Assembly: GCF_020283565.1 (NCBI RefSeq)
Contig: NC_060064.1
Span: 25,440,337 to 25,504,336 of the forward strand
Direction: 5' to 3'
DNA: 64,000 nucleotides
From: Trifolium pratense
Lineage: Eukaryota; Streptophyta; Magnoliopsida; Fabales; Fabaceae
This document shows, in pieces, positions 11,025-22,572 of this stretch. The first letter of the stretch is position 1. Every line of letters begins with the position of its first letter. A program made the translations under genes and the position numbers. Below the pieces are notes generated by a model. It had not been told where the DNA came from and made no database searches. It worked only from the letters and a program-made list of their open reading frames with translations.

Positions 11025-11386
11025 TTGAAATTTTTTGTCACCATAGAATCAATCTGTCACATCATATCTCATTTAATCTAATGGTGAAATTTTTTTATTC
11101 AATGATAATGTTGTGCATGATGAAATATTTGTTTTCTTTTTTTTTACAATGAGCTGAGGATCGAACCAAAAAGTTGTGGTTTAAAACTTAGACATCAATG
11201 GTGTTTTTTAGAGAATAATAACTCTTCAATTAAGTATATCTCTTTGAATTGACGGTGGCTTTAGTCAAATCATGGAGGCAACGTGGTTTTGTTGAAGCTT
11301 CAATTTGTAGTTTTTGTCAAATTAAGGTGTCTCACCATGGGGTTGGCCCATTTGGGTTTGTGTAGTGGTGTTGACTTGGAATCTTA
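11025..11386. other. spacer, no gene seen
   Basis: AT-rich sequence between two MITEs. Confidence 0.4.
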
Positions 11387-11656
11387 GGCTATGTTTGGGT
11401 TGGTGGTAAGGAATGGAATGTTCGGGAATAGAATGGTAAATAATTAAGTTTCATTGTTTGGATTTATAAAATATGAATGAAGTGGAATGAAACACAATGG
11501 AATACAACTTTCCAAATGATGGAGTGGTAATTTTTTCCATTTCATCTTTGAATATCTAAACAATCGAACGAAATTTGTGTTTCATTCCGTCCCGCTCCAC
11601 TGCATTCAATTATGTTCCATTCTGCTCTATTTTGTACCATCAATCCAAACAGAGCC
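11387..11656. mobile_element. Tourist-like MITE (PIF/Harbinger), 270 bp
   Basis: Termini GGCTATGTTTGGGTTG and the complement of GGCTCTGTTTGGATTG are flanked on both sides by TTA (11384-11386 and 11657-11659). TTA is the target duplication expected for PIF/Harbinger. The interior is GGAATGGAAT-rich. Relatives lie at 1008 and 11891. Confidence 0.8.
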
Positions 11657-11890
11657 TTAGAGTGTGCTCCTCGTAAGGTATCGGGTTTGATTCTCCCATG
11701 AGCATTGCTCCGACTTTAAATAGGATCGTCGTAAGTGGACAGTAAGATTAAATTGCTTAGATTAATCATTGCAATGTAGTAAATACCAGAAATGAGATAC
11801 ACGCCGCGAGGTTTTGAATTTAAATTTAGAAGGCATCCAACTTATGAATATGGACATTGCTATAGATGAATTAGGACTTATGGACAATCT
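11657..11890. other. spacer
   Basis: No gene is seen. Confidence 0.4.
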
Positions 11891-12150
11891 AACGGCTTTA
11901 TTTGGATTGACGGAATATAATGGAATGGAGCGGAATAGACTGGAGCGGAATGGAATGGAATGGAGCGGAATGAAATAAATCTTTCATTCCATTGTTTGGA
12001 TATTTTAAAAAGGAGATGAATAAAATTGAAGGTAAATAGGATGAAATTCATTCCTTCTTATTCCATTCCATGGAACATTATTTTATTTAATCCCTCCCCA
12101 TTCAATTCGATCTCATTCCATCAATCATTCCATTCCAGCCAGCATTATTT
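11891..12150. mobile_element. degraded Tourist-like MITE
   Basis: It starts GGCTTTATTTGGATTGACGG, has the same GGAATGGAGCGGAATG-type interior as 11387-11656, and ends in CCATCAATCATTCCATTCC. The right terminus is eroded. Confidence 0.55.
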
Positions 12151-12281
12151 AAAAGTGTCTCTGATTTTCCTTTTGTAAATGTGAATTTCTTGTAGTTGTG
12201 ATGCTTGTGAATACTTTGCTTGGGTGGAACATGGCATAAAAAGTATTCTTTAGGGGTGTTTCAAGGTGGAGATACGATAAT

Positions 12282-14708
12282 ATGGCAAAAGACATAGCTT
12301 TCAGTCCTTGTGATAAGAAATCATCACATCATAGTCTTCAAAATCGAAATCACAAAGTTCACATGCTTTTGAATTCTAGTTCTAAAAATTCACAGGTACG
12401 TATACACTTGCTCGTATTTACTTTTCAATGAAGAGTAGTTTTAATAGGGTTAAAGGGGCTTCTGTTCTAGTCAAATGATTGGACTCAAGTAGTTAATATG
12501 CTTTCTCTAAAAATAATTGTTTCAAAGAACTTGAGTTCAATTCCTATAGAAATTAATTATTGATCAGATTTTATTTAACTTGTAGTCGAATTTTAGATCA
12601 TCAGAATCCCCCCTTTCCCTTAGAATTTGAGTAACTAAAAAAAGGATTCTCTTCTTGGAATAGAAGAGGGGCTTATGATCTTGACATATGTGCGAGATTT
12701 GATTTTTTTTTTTTTTACCACCAGTATCCGGTCAATTGGACTGTCTAATCTAGTTTTTGGGTTAGTTCTGACATAAAAGTGTTTTAGCCCCTTCCGATCG
12801 TAGTTCTGGGGATGAAACTGTGGTCCTTCCTATCTGGGTTTCTAGGTTTTATTATATGAAGATTTGATATTTTGTGTGTGTGGAGTTTATAGGGTTTCTT
12901 GAATAGTTATTGGGTTTTTTAATTCATCTTTTATGTAAAAAATGATAATGATAATTGTTTTAGTATTTTAGAAAGTAAATGAATAAAATGGAAAGAAAAA
13001 AATGATAAATGATTGAACTGTTACTTAAAATTAAGTCAAGAGACATCACTTGCAACTTTGTTTTACTACCTTTGTGTTAAAAATAAGACTCTTTTGAGAA
13101 TTTTTTTTCTCTTTTTAAAAGACCTCTTTCAAATTTCTAAGGGTATTAATTATTTCTTTACCAACACACAACTTTAATTATATTTCATCTTTTTCTACAA
13201 TCTCTAATAAATTCTCTAAAATAATAACTTGAAGAAAAAAATTATAAAAACAATATCAATTGTCAACAAATTTAATACCACAATTAACTTTGTTAATCTC
13301 CGTGATTTTCTCAAAGGTGAACACTCCGGTATACATATTATGTGGATATGTACTGGTACACCTCAACAAATGTATCGGTATATATCAACATAATATGTGT
13401 AGCGAAGAATTTATCTTTCTTCAAATTATATTTATGGATGGAGGTAGTATTTATTAGTTATAAATGCCCCCATGTAGAGACGAGAATTGATGATATGTCT
13501 ATTAGTCCACTTTTCTTGAATGAGGATCGGCTTCCATCATGACAAAAATTAAACTTTCATTTAGTATTCTTATTTTTTATTTAATTTACTATATTTAAAA
13601 TTTATTTAAAATTTGCTTAGTTAAGATTCATATAAAGATTTGATTTTATTTTAAATTTTAATTTTTTTGAAGAAGATTTTAAATTTAAATTTAAACTAGG
13701 ATTTGCACAAAACCCTACTTCTTCACAGTTTAGGTGTATATGAGTTTAAATTAAAATTATTTTACATTGAAATGCAATTAATTGAGATGAATTCAAACGT
13801 AAGAATTAAACATTGCTCACTTTATATATATTTTTTTATTACAGAAGAGGAAATTTGATCAATACATAAATGGTGGTAAATTTGCTTCTAGTTTTGAACT
13901 TGTCGGTAGTGAAAATGCCAAAAATCAAACGAGAAACTCATCTTCTTGTCTTTCATGTTCAACACTATCAGATGGAGAAAGAACTATATGGCAGGGAAGA
14001 CAAGAATATGTCTCCCCTGCATTTTGTGGTCATTGCACAAAACACTATTCTCACCTAAGTGGTCATTGTAGGGATTTAATGGCTAGTAATAGTTATTCTT
14101 ATAGTACCAAGGAGAAACGAGGAAAAGAGGAAGACATAGATCTCGTTGACTCACTGACACACTTTTTACCTTCTAGGGGTAACCATCTTTCAAGATTGGC
14201 TGTTCCCATTGGACCTAGGTTTCAAGCTGAAGTTCCTAAATGGGAGCACACAACCAACATAAAACAATATAACAATGACGATTGTTTGAAGTGGTTAGGT
14301 ACCCAAATTTGTCCAATGTCTGGTGTATGTAAAATGACTGCAGATGGTACTGAGAAAGGCATGCTCGACTCATGCATGTGTTGCAATTCTGAATTAGTTA
14401 ATTGTGTTGAAAAACATGTTGGAGACGCTAGAGAGATTGACGCCGCTTTCTCAAGTTGGAAGTTTAATGAAATTGAAGGTGATGATTCAAAATCCTGGAC
14501 AAAGGAATCGTAGAAGATATTTGATTCTCTATTAAAATTGAATCCATTATCAGGTGACAAAATTTTGGAAGCTCGCTATGCACTATTTTCGATCCAAATT
14601 AAATCTTTGAACTGCATGATGAGCTACTATTGTAATTTATACATACCTAGATATATGAGTATAGAAACAAGAACTCCCTTTGGTGCAGTTGATTGTGAAT
14701 CAAAATGA
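12282..14708 (+). pseudogene. ARID/ELM2-SANT family gene, broken
   Basis: Two exons fit. Exon 1 is 12282-12395 (MAKDIAFSPCDKKSS... 38 codons) and ends at CAG/GTACGT. The intron is 12396-13844 and ends TTATTACAG. Exon 2 starts at 13845 in the same phase with KRKFDQYINGGKF. Exon 2 encodes a Cys/His-rich piece (CGHCTKHYSHLSGHC) and then an ELM2-like block (RLAVPIGPRFQAEVPKW, DCLKWLGTQICP, LDSCMCC, VNCVEKHVGDARE, AFSSWKF). A TAG at 14511-14513 interrupts it. The same frame continues to TGA at 14706-14708 with SANT-like sequence (KIFDSLLKLNP, MMSYYCNLYIPRYMS). In intact relatives this C-terminal part follows an ARID DNA-binding domain in nuclear regulators. Here the ARID part is absent, and the linker after DARE looks shorter than I remember. 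The family call is from memory; exon 1 is less certain than exon 2. Confidence 0.7.
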
Positions 14709-14938
14709 TATCTACAAGATTGAATATGCATGTTCATCTAAAGGTATGACTATTATTCCAATTGGCAAAATTTTGAAAATTAAGTACTACAAATTTCAAT
14801 TCGCAATATCAAACATGTTAGGAGTTTGATATCTCGCACATGCATTTTGGATGTCAGTATCATTTATAAGATATAGTCTTTAAATTCGCCTTAGATCCTT
14901 AAAAGTCTGGTCTTCATAGTTGTAGTCTTCATAGTTGT
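14709..14938. other. 3' flank of pseudogene
   Basis: No gene is seen. A 15-bp tandem repeat (TCTTCATAGTTGTAG type) is at 14911-14940. Confidence 0.5.
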
Positions 14939-15063
14939 ACGTAGACAATATGTGCTATTTTTTGATGAAGTTATTATTTTATGAACACAAACTTATTAAA
15001 CATAGTCTTAACCAATTTAAACAAGCCTTTAGAAATAAAAAATGAATCCATCTTGCCTAGGAC
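14939..15063. repeat. repeat shared with window start
   Basis: It matches 1-129 with one short indel. It lies 230 bp downstream of the ELM2 pseudogene. Confidence 0.85.
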
Positions 15064-16075
15064 ATTAGTCTTAACCAATTTAAACTAATTTAAACATAGT
15101 CTTAACTACTCAAAGGACTATTAACCATGTGTCACAAAATTACCAACTTGTTACAAAATGACATTAGGAAATTTTGATTTATTAATTGTTTACATGATAT
15201 AATATGTATATACATAAGAACTTATTTTTAGTACCAACAGTATACTTCTGGATCGCGTTAAATGATATATTTTGACAGCCTATTATTTTATGGACTCAAT
15301 TTGGGTTGAACTTGCTAAGTTGGACTAGGTAATCGGTTGATTGCTACTAGTTGATACGATTAAGTTAAATATTGCGGTTTGGTTTGGTTTTCTAAAATAA
15401 AAACCGCAAAAAAACCAAACCACGTGGTTTAGAAGAAAAATTATCCGTGCGGTTTAAACTACATGCGGTTTTTTGCGGTTTCGGTTTGGATTGGTTCGGT
15501 TTGCGGTTTACTTTTAGATTGGTTCGGATACGATCACCCCTACCATGTGACATGCAGTGGTATGTATGGGTGTACGCAGGTTGGGTTGGGCCGGATTTGG
15601 CCTAATCCGTTATCCAACCCGTTCAATATTCAATGGGTTGGGTTCATCGTCAAACTCGCACTTTCACTGTCAAATTCGAACCGAACCAACCCGGTTATTA
15701 ACGGATTGGGTTGGGTTGGGTTTGCGCGTTGCTAATAAAATTTAAAATATTTTTTTGATAGGAAAAAACATTTTTTAAAATCTTCTAAAATAACCTACAA
15801 TACAATTTAGCACAATTATGATGCATTTCTAACACTTAAATTGAATAAAACATCCTTATTTAAGTTCAAATAAAAATTCATCCTTCGTAACACTTAATAA
15901 ACTAAACAAGAGTAGCAACCCGGAAAGAAATTCATCGTAACACTTAATACCACTGGTATGGCCAGTTTGGCGAGCTATGAATGAAATATTGTATTGAAAA
16001 CTAGAAAGAAAGAAAAAATCATTCTTTTCGAGACAATTTTTACAAATTAGTCACTCATTGTAAACGAAAAATTTT
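15064..16075. other. intergenic with GGTTTG- and GGGTTGGG-rich tracts
   Basis: No gene. 15370-15530 is rich in GCGGTTTGGTTTGG-like motifs and its complement, and 15575-15725 in GGGTTGGG. These may be remnants of hAT-type elements, but no paired termini were found. Confidence 0.4.
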
Positions 16076-16080
16076 CTTCA
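16076..16080. repeat. LTR element 1 target duplication, left
   Basis: CTTCA, repeated at 24677-24681. Confidence 0.9.
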
Positions 16081-16563
16081 TGGACTGGGCAACGGGCCTA
16101 AAAGCAAAATCAAACTAGCCCAATTAATATGAGAAAGGAAACAGGCCCAAAACAATTAAATCCTAAACGCCCATTTGGCGACATAAGGTCTGGGCGAGGT
16201 AGGCAATGACTGATAACGCCTATAAGACGGATTTACCCACGATAACAAAATATCTTCATCCTTCCCTGCCTTGGTGATTAACTTGGGAATGAAGAAAACA
16301 ACTCCTTGAAACTGCCATGGCTTGGAGACCAAGGTTTTTATTCCTACTTTCACGCTGCATCACCGGAAAAGGCGCTGAAGACCGGATTTGTAGGAACCCT
16401 AGCTTGGAGAAGAAGACTTTAGCGGTCTATAAATAGTTTCATATTTTCATCTGTAAAGGGATCGAATTCTGACTTATTAAACTCCCAGGGTTGTTGGGAT
16501 TGAACTGAGTGTAATCACACCATTTGATCAATAATACAAACCCCCTCGTTTTTTACCAGAACA
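16081..16563 (+). repeat. 5' LTR of element 1
   Basis: It begins TGGACTGGGC and ends ACCAGAACA. It is 483 bp and reads identical to 24194-24676. A small open frame inside it appears in both LTRs and is not a gene. Confidence 0.93.
16428..16435 (+). promoter_or_regulatory. TATA box in 5' LTR
   Basis: TATAAATA, duplicated at 24541-24548 in the 3' LTR. It is the likely core promoter for sense transcription of the element. Confidence 0.6.
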
Positions 16564-16566
16564 TTT

Positions 16567-16584
16567 TGGCGCCCACCGTGGGGC
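16567..16584 (+). other. primer-binding site, tRNA-Lys(CUU)
   Basis: TGGCGCCCACCGTGGGGC begins 3 nt after the LTR. It is the exact complement of the 3' end of plant tRNA-Lys(CUU) including CCA, as I remember that tRNA. Confidence 0.8.
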
Positions 16585-16647
16585 TGCGGTAAAATCATTT
16601 GATCCCAGCCTATCACAGCAACTAGACGAAAAATCAAACATCTTCAC

Positions 16648-16791
16648 ATGGCTGGAGAACATGAAAACAACGATAATTCTAGCGTTAACACCTTGCAAGC
16701 CGCCGTCGTAGAAATTCGGCGTTTGCAGACTCACATTGCGGCCATCAAGGCTTAAAGGGCAGATGAGAAAGAAGCAGAAGTTACAACTTGA
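16648..16791 (+). pseudogene. gag N-terminus stub
   Basis: ATG at 16648 opens MAGEHENNDNSS...LQAAVVEIRRLQTHIA, a Ty3/gypsy gag-like start. A TAA at 16753-16755 stops it after 35 codons, and RADEKEAEVTT continues in frame to a second stop. The rest of gag and all of pol are missing. Confidence 0.6.
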
Positions 16792-16814
16792 CATCTCTTT
16801 TGGATATATCTCTA

Positions 16815-16815
<1 letters not shown>

Positions 16816-16887
<72 letters not shown>
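16816..16887. repeat. (ATT)24 microsatellite
   Basis: A perfect TTA/TAT run of 72 bp. It produces poly-Asn or poly-Tyr open frames on the two strands that are not genes. Confidence 0.95.
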
Positions 16888-16891
<4 letters not shown>

Positions 16892-18146
16892 TGATCCGGA
16901 GGATTTTGTTTGGCTCCACTCATCAATAAAGAAAGAAGCGTGTATACGGAGAATCGCATCGCGTCCTCGTCTTTGCATCGCCATGTATCTGTTATCACAC
17001 CATCCAAGAACCGCCACGCCGCCACTAACACATTGTTTTCTTTACGGCAACTCTGCTCTCAATCCAGGCGGAAACAATGAAGTCGCCATCGCCGCCGTTA
17101 TATTCGTTAAGAAATCGCCTCCGACGTCAGTTGTGGAGAAATTGTCATCGCCGCGGTCGGTTATGGAGGAATCGCCATCTCACCGTCGGTCGTTCTGTTC
17201 ATCTCGATCAGGTGTTAACGTTCTTTTCTTGCAACTTACCATTTAATCATATAGTTCTCACTCCTTCTGTTTTGATAATATGTTATTTGTACTTATAATT
17301 AACACAAAATGCTTCTTAGTTATTCAAGGAAATTGTTAGAGCACCACAAAAATAAACTGCATAGCAACATGAGATCATGTTGCATTCTATTAGTAGGGTA
17401 CTGGATAAGTTGAAACAATGAAACTATTAAGCGTTGAACTCATATCATCCCTTCCTGCATTGTCCCATTTATTTGCCATGCAACTTGATCAATGTGATGA
17501 ACAAATTGATGTAATTAGTGATAGTAATGTACCAATAGAAAATGAAACTAAGGACAATATTTGGAGTGGGACATTATACTGTATTGATATAGCGATTATA
17601 TGCTTCTGATGCTAGAACCTCAAACTACCAAAAGTTCTATGATGTTTGGTGTTTAATCTTTTAATTTCTCGATAGTATAGCTGTTGATTATTATAGAGAA
17701 CATCTGATGCATGATACTGTGATAGTTTTATTTCCTTTGTACCTAACAAAGTTATCAAGTTGATCATAGCACAGGGTAACGAACAAATGTGGAAAATTGA
17801 GATGAAAATTCAGTAATTATCACTCGGCGAGATAGAAGCCGCCAACTAATATTTCAGGTTGAAGCATATTCCGCGATGACTACCGCAATGGAACTCAGTC
17901 TCACCACGCCAAAACATAATTGTTTTTCTTGCTAGGCGAGGAGCGCCGCAACAAACCACCCATGGCGGTATCATTTTCGTTTGTTTTATTTTTCATATAT
18001 TATTATTGTTGAACCTCTAATGTATCAAAGCTTATTTGCAGTAATCATGATTAAGCTCCGGGCTCTGAATCAATGAAAATGGTTATCTCAAACTTGAGCT
18101 CCGAATCTTTATCAAAGATCAACTCAGATGTGAGCGCTGAACCATA
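16888..18146. other. internal region of element 1, unclassified
   Basis: 16890-17240 is notably GC-richer, with many GCCGCC/CGCCATC runs, unlike its flanks. It may be host sequence captured by the element; no protein family was recognised in its short frames. 17240-17800 is AT-rich without a gene. 17820-18146 returns to the GGCG-rich style of the element. Confidence 0.4.
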
Positions 18147-19402
18147 AAACAAGGTTGAAAGGCCTTGGCGTTACCTGTAAGTCTTACGAGTTGGGTACGT
18201 CAGAAAAAGCAAAATTAAACAAGGTTGAAAGGCCTTGGCGTTACCTGTAAGTCTTACGAGTTGGGTACGTCAGAAAAAGCAAAATTAAACAAGGTTGCAA
18301 GGCCTTGGCGTTACCTGTAAGTCTTACGAGTTGGGTACGTCAGAAAAAGAAAAATTAAACAAGGTTGAAAGGCCTTGGCGTTATCTGTAAGTCTTACGAG
18401 TTGGGTACGTCAGAAAAAGCAAAATTAAACAAGGTTGCAAGGCCTTGGCGTTACCTGTAAGTCTTACGAGTTGGGTACGTCAGAAAAAGAAAAATTAAAC
18501 AAGGTTGCAAGGCCTTGGCGTTACCTGTAAGTCTTACGAGTTGGGTACGTCAGAAAAAGAAAAATTAAACAAGGTTGCAAGGCCTTGGCGTTACCTGTAA
18601 GTCTTACGAGTTGGGTACGTCAGAAAAAGAAAAATTAAACAAGGTTGAAAGGCCTTGGCGTTACCTGTAAGTCTTACGAGTTTGGTACGTCAGAAAAAGC
18701 AAAATTAAACAAGGTTGAAAGGCCTTGGCGTTACCTGTAAGTCTTACGAGTTGGGTACGTCAGAAAAAGCAAAATTAAACAAGGTTGCAAGGCCTTGGCG
18801 TTACCTGTAAGTCTTACGAGTTGGGTACGTCAGAAAAAGAAAAATTAAACAAGGTTGCAAGGCCTTGGCGTTACCTGTAAGTCTTACGAGTTGGGTACGT
18901 CAGAAAAAGAAAAATTAAACAAGGTTGCAAGGCCTCGGCGTTACCTGTAAGTCTTACGAGTTGGGTACGTCAAAAAAAGCAAAATTAAACAAGGTTGAAA
19001 GGCCTTGGCGTTACCTGTAAGTCTTACGAGTTGGGTACGTCAGAAAAAGCAAAATTAAACAAGGTTGCAAGGCCTTGGCGTTACCTGTAAGTCTTACGAG
19101 TTGGGTACGTCAGAAAAAGAAAAATTAAACAAGGTTGCAAGGCCTTGGCGTTACCTGTAAGTCTTACGAGTTGGGTACGTCAGAAAAAGAAAAATTAAAC
19201 AAGGTTGAAAGGCCTTGGCGTTACCTGTAAGTCTTACGAGTTGGGTACGTCAGAAAAAGCAAAATTAAACAAGGTTGCAAGGCCTTGGCGTTACCTGTAA
19301 GTCTTACGAGTTGGGTACGTCAGAAAAAGCAAAATTAAACAAGGTTGAAAGGCCTTGGCGTTACCTGTAAGTCTTACGAGTTGGGTACGTCAGAAAAAGA
19401 AA
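18147..19402. repeat. 18 x 70-bp tandem array
   Basis: Units start every 70 bp from 18147 to 19337 (AAACAAGGTTG... to ...GTCAGAAAAAG). They are nearly identical. Two linked variant sites define types: GAAAGG with AAAAAGC, and GCAAGG with AAAAAGA. Each unit contains CCTGTAAGTCTTACGAG, which includes a consensus plant splice donor (GTAAGT) and an almost perfect 11-bp palindrome. Arrays of this kind are common in non-coding parts of large plant LTR elements. There are no spacers, so it is not a CRISPR array. Confidence 0.95.
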
Positions 19403-19770
19403 CAGCAGAAAAAGGCGAGATTATCAACACCGCCAGAAGAAGCGTATACACAACCAAAGCAGGCGATTCATTATAACGCCAAAAGACAACAGGTATAAAG
19501 TTATTTGTATCAATTTACAATTATTGTAGAAAGTCGAAGATGTCACAGGTGCAAGGACAAAGTTTCCTAGACGAGAACGACAGAAGGCGTTACCTCACAA
19601 CGTAATGCAAAAATAATTCATAAAGTTATGAAGAGAAGAAATCAGGCGAATAAAGAAATTTATAAAGGACCCAGCCAAGGGGCAAATTGTTCAAAGCCAC
19701 AAAAGGGCATACAAGATAATTACAAAAAGCCACAGAAGGGCAGAAACAAGATCATTACAAAAGAGATCAT
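19403..19770. other. untranslated part of element 1
   Basis: 3' of the antisense gene and next to the array. No gene is seen. GGCGTTAC motifs recur. Confidence 0.4.
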
Positions 19771-21890
19771 TCACTGAGGAGGAACATAGGGAACGAGCTT
19801 GCCGTCAACAATTTGATTCATTGCATCAGCTTCGCCAAGGCGCTTAGCATCGAGATCTGGAAAAAGAAGCTTAACCTGTTCTATAGCAAAAGAAAAGCCC
19901 TCGTCATATTGGTTGGCGGCATAGAGCTGAAGCTCTGTGACATCACTCTCCAATCTAGCTTTCTCATCAGCTAAGGTCCCAACAGACAGTACCGCTTCAT
20001 CCTTCTCCTTGGATAGCTTAAAGAGTTTCTCATCCTGGGCAGCAGCATTCTCCTTGAGCTTGGCCTCCGAAGCGGCATAGCTTTCTTTAACTTTAGACAG
20101 CTTTTCCTCATACTCTTTCTTCAGTCTCTCTGTCTCGCCCTCCCGTTCTTCTTTCAGCTTCTTAATGTCGCCTTCCAGTTTTGCCTTAGTTTCGGAATAC
20201 CTCTTCTCAATGTCAGCGAGATTATCATCAACCATCTTCACTTTTTGCCTCGCCTCTAGAACCTCTTGCTCTTGGCGGTTTGTCAGTAGATAATTAAGAA
20301 GAGTACCCTTGACTTCATACTCTAAGGCCTTCTTCCTTAGGTCTTCCGTCGAAGTATCGGTGAAGCGAGTCATGTCGCCCACCATGGTTACTCCTCTCTC
20401 AATAAACTCCAGAGGATCGAAGGAGCTCCAGGAAAGGGGCGCAGCGTTTTCAGCGTCTTGAGCAGGAGGCTGAGAAGAACTAGAAGCCGCGCCTTTGCCC
20501 TTGTCAGCGCCCCCAGCCTTCTGAGTAATCTTCTCAACTTTTTGCTTTTTGGGAGGAGGAGGAGCAACACCCTCGTTCTCCTCTGCTCCAGAGGCCGTTT
20601 TTCCCGGGATCTCGACACGGATACGCCCCTCATGCTTCTTCTTGCTCCGCCCTTCCTTCATAGCAGCTTCCTCCACTTGCAGCTTTTTCAGTGGATCAAT
20701 CACGGCGACAACAGGATTGGCTTTTTGCTGGCGAGCCTTAGCCAAGAATGCCAGTCTCTCCTCATTAGAAATAGTCCTCATTCTCTCTGCAAAAGTAAAA
20801 AGAGACAAAAAAAAAAAACACAAGAGTTAATAATAAGGCGAGATCAACATTAAACAGAAGTAGAAAAATACCAAAGGCGTTACTTACGTAAATACTCTGT
20901 CAGGGCTTCACTATTACCCTCACACCTAAGAATATCGGCGGTATCCATAAGAGCATAGGAGTCAAGGAAGTTGACGGTATCTTGCTCAAAATCGCTTAAG
21001 GCCTCAAAGATAGCACCCTTGATAAGCCTAGGGTTATCAGTCCAGTAGAAAGGGAATAGAGGATCATCAACCTCATCATACATCAAGTCAGAAAGTTCCT
21101 CAGCACTACGAACTCGAAAGAAAGAATTCTTAAAGTTCTTGAAGTTGGAAGCGTATAGATTCAGAAGGCGACGGTTAGGTTGACTGCTAAGGGAGACCAA
21201 AGTATGCGGCTTCAAGTTCTTTATGTGGTAGAAAGAGAAAAAAACGCCAATTGAGGGCTCCAATTCGAAACCGGAACACATTACCTCATAGGCTTTGATA
21301 AAGGCCCAACTATTAGGATGGAGTTGGGTAGGGGCAACGTTGAGAACCTTCAATATCTCCGCCTCAAAGGAAGTAAATGGCAACCAAATGTTGAGGGGTT
21401 GGATCACGCCGGTATAAAGATAGAAATAATGCGGCGGGTTGTCATTCTTAGAAAATACAAACTCGTCCTCTCCGACGGGTTCGGTTATAATAGAGTCTTC
21501 GTGAGAGGGGTCTGAAAGCTTGACGGCTTTCCTAAAGCTCCTCACCATTTCCGTACTGGTATACTTTGAAGAAACTTCCATGGTGACGGGAGTATAACCA
21601 GCAACAACCAGATCTCGACAAGGATTCTTCCGCTTTCCTGTGAAAGAGGAAGGGGAGATTATGACGCAATCACTGTCATTACCACTATCAGCACTACTAC
21701 TATCACTATCACTATCACTACTACTACTCCCAACATCAAAACCCCATAATTCCGAGTAAAATCCTCGGCTATTAAGAACACCGTTAGCCCTAGTATAGTG
21801 GGCGCGAACTTGTTGCGCCCATTCGAGATAACTAGGAGCAGAAATAGGAACCCTCCCCTCATTATCGTCTAACTCCCTCAAAACAACCAT
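19771..21890 (-). CDS. antisense spliced gene, PF04195-like retrotransposon protein
   Basis: Two exons on the strand opposite to the element: exon 1 is 21890-20888 and exon 2 is 20786-19771. They are joined across a 101-bp intron (20887-20787) that begins GTAAGT and ends TTTTGCAG. The join keeps the frame (EYL/QRMRTISNEE) and gives about 672 aa. Residues about 50-75 are a Ser/Asp-rich acidic tract. Residues about 160-265 resemble the 'putative gypsy type transposon' domain (LPFTSFEAEILKVLNVAPTQ, LHPNSWAFIKAYEVM, SFKNSFFRV-like). A Lys/Pro/Gln-rich linker follows, then a long charged coiled coil (about 490-620). The function of this family is unknown to me. The start is the first in-frame ATG. 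Intactness and splicing suggest it can be expressed. Confidence 0.75.
20787..20887 (-). other. intron of antisense gene
   Basis: A 101-bp, AT-rich intron with consensus ends (GTAAGT...TTTTGCAG). The open frame through the acceptor (MCFFFLSLFTFAE) is intron sequence, so the second exon should not be annotated as a separate gene starting there. Confidence 0.7.
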
Positions 21891-22572
21891 CTTTCTAAAC
21901 CTAAATCAGAAAATTAGGGTTCCTACGCAACACAGACCAAACCGGCGAAAAGGAATAAGGTATAAAAGAAGAATACCTTAGGAAATTGACAAAGCTTGGA
22001 GCAATAAACTGGAAGCGTCCTAACACGAAGCGTTGAACAAAGGCTTGCTGGAGAATCAAAGAAGGATACGCGAAAAAGAGTACGGATTTGCGAGAAGAAA
22101 TAAGTAAAGGGAAGGAAACAGAGGTACTATTTAAAGAGAAAAACCTTTTCGGCTGTTTGAAGTCCAGAAGTTGAAGCAAGAGGTAACGCACGCGTCGTCG
22201 GATTAAATACGTGTCAAAGCGCGCATCTCAAGAATAAATCATGGAAGATTTATCGTCAGACAGTTAAAAACCACGCCCTCCGGCGAGTTAACTATCTATA
22301 ACGCCTTTAAAGGAAGGGCCACGCCAGGACGCATTATCTCGCCAAAAAAGCAAAAACTTGATTCGCCTTGGGGGCGCAACAAAGATATCCAAAACAATGC
22401 CCAACGAGAAAAAGCCAAAAATCAGGGAGAGGCAAGACATAAAATAAAGCGAAGACAAGACATAAAGTAATGCATTCTACTCAAAGCAAGAAAGAAAATC
22501 TTTATTATTAGCAGAAAATGGAAAGTACAACGAGGAGAAACCAAGGCTACATGGAGAAATCCTAAAATCCTA
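21891..22572. other. spacer between antisense genes
   Basis: Probable 5' flank of the antisense spliced gene and 3' flank of the next one. The frame at 21901-22191 is short and unsupported. Confidence 0.4.

Noticed and set aside
13060..13140. Possible MITE end near AAAATAAGACTCTTTTGAG
   Set aside because: No inverted partner found.
16156..16353. 65-aa frame found identically at 24269-24466
   Set aside because: It lies within both LTRs and has no homology that I can recognise; duplication follows from the LTRs.
16528..17031. Open frame with poly-Asn (minus) and its poly-Tyr counterpart (plus)
   Set aside because: Translation of the (ATT)24 microsatellite, crossing the LTR border and the primer site.
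18147..19402. CRISPR-like regular repeats
   Set aside because: Units are contiguous with no unique spacers, and the context is a plant retrotransposon.
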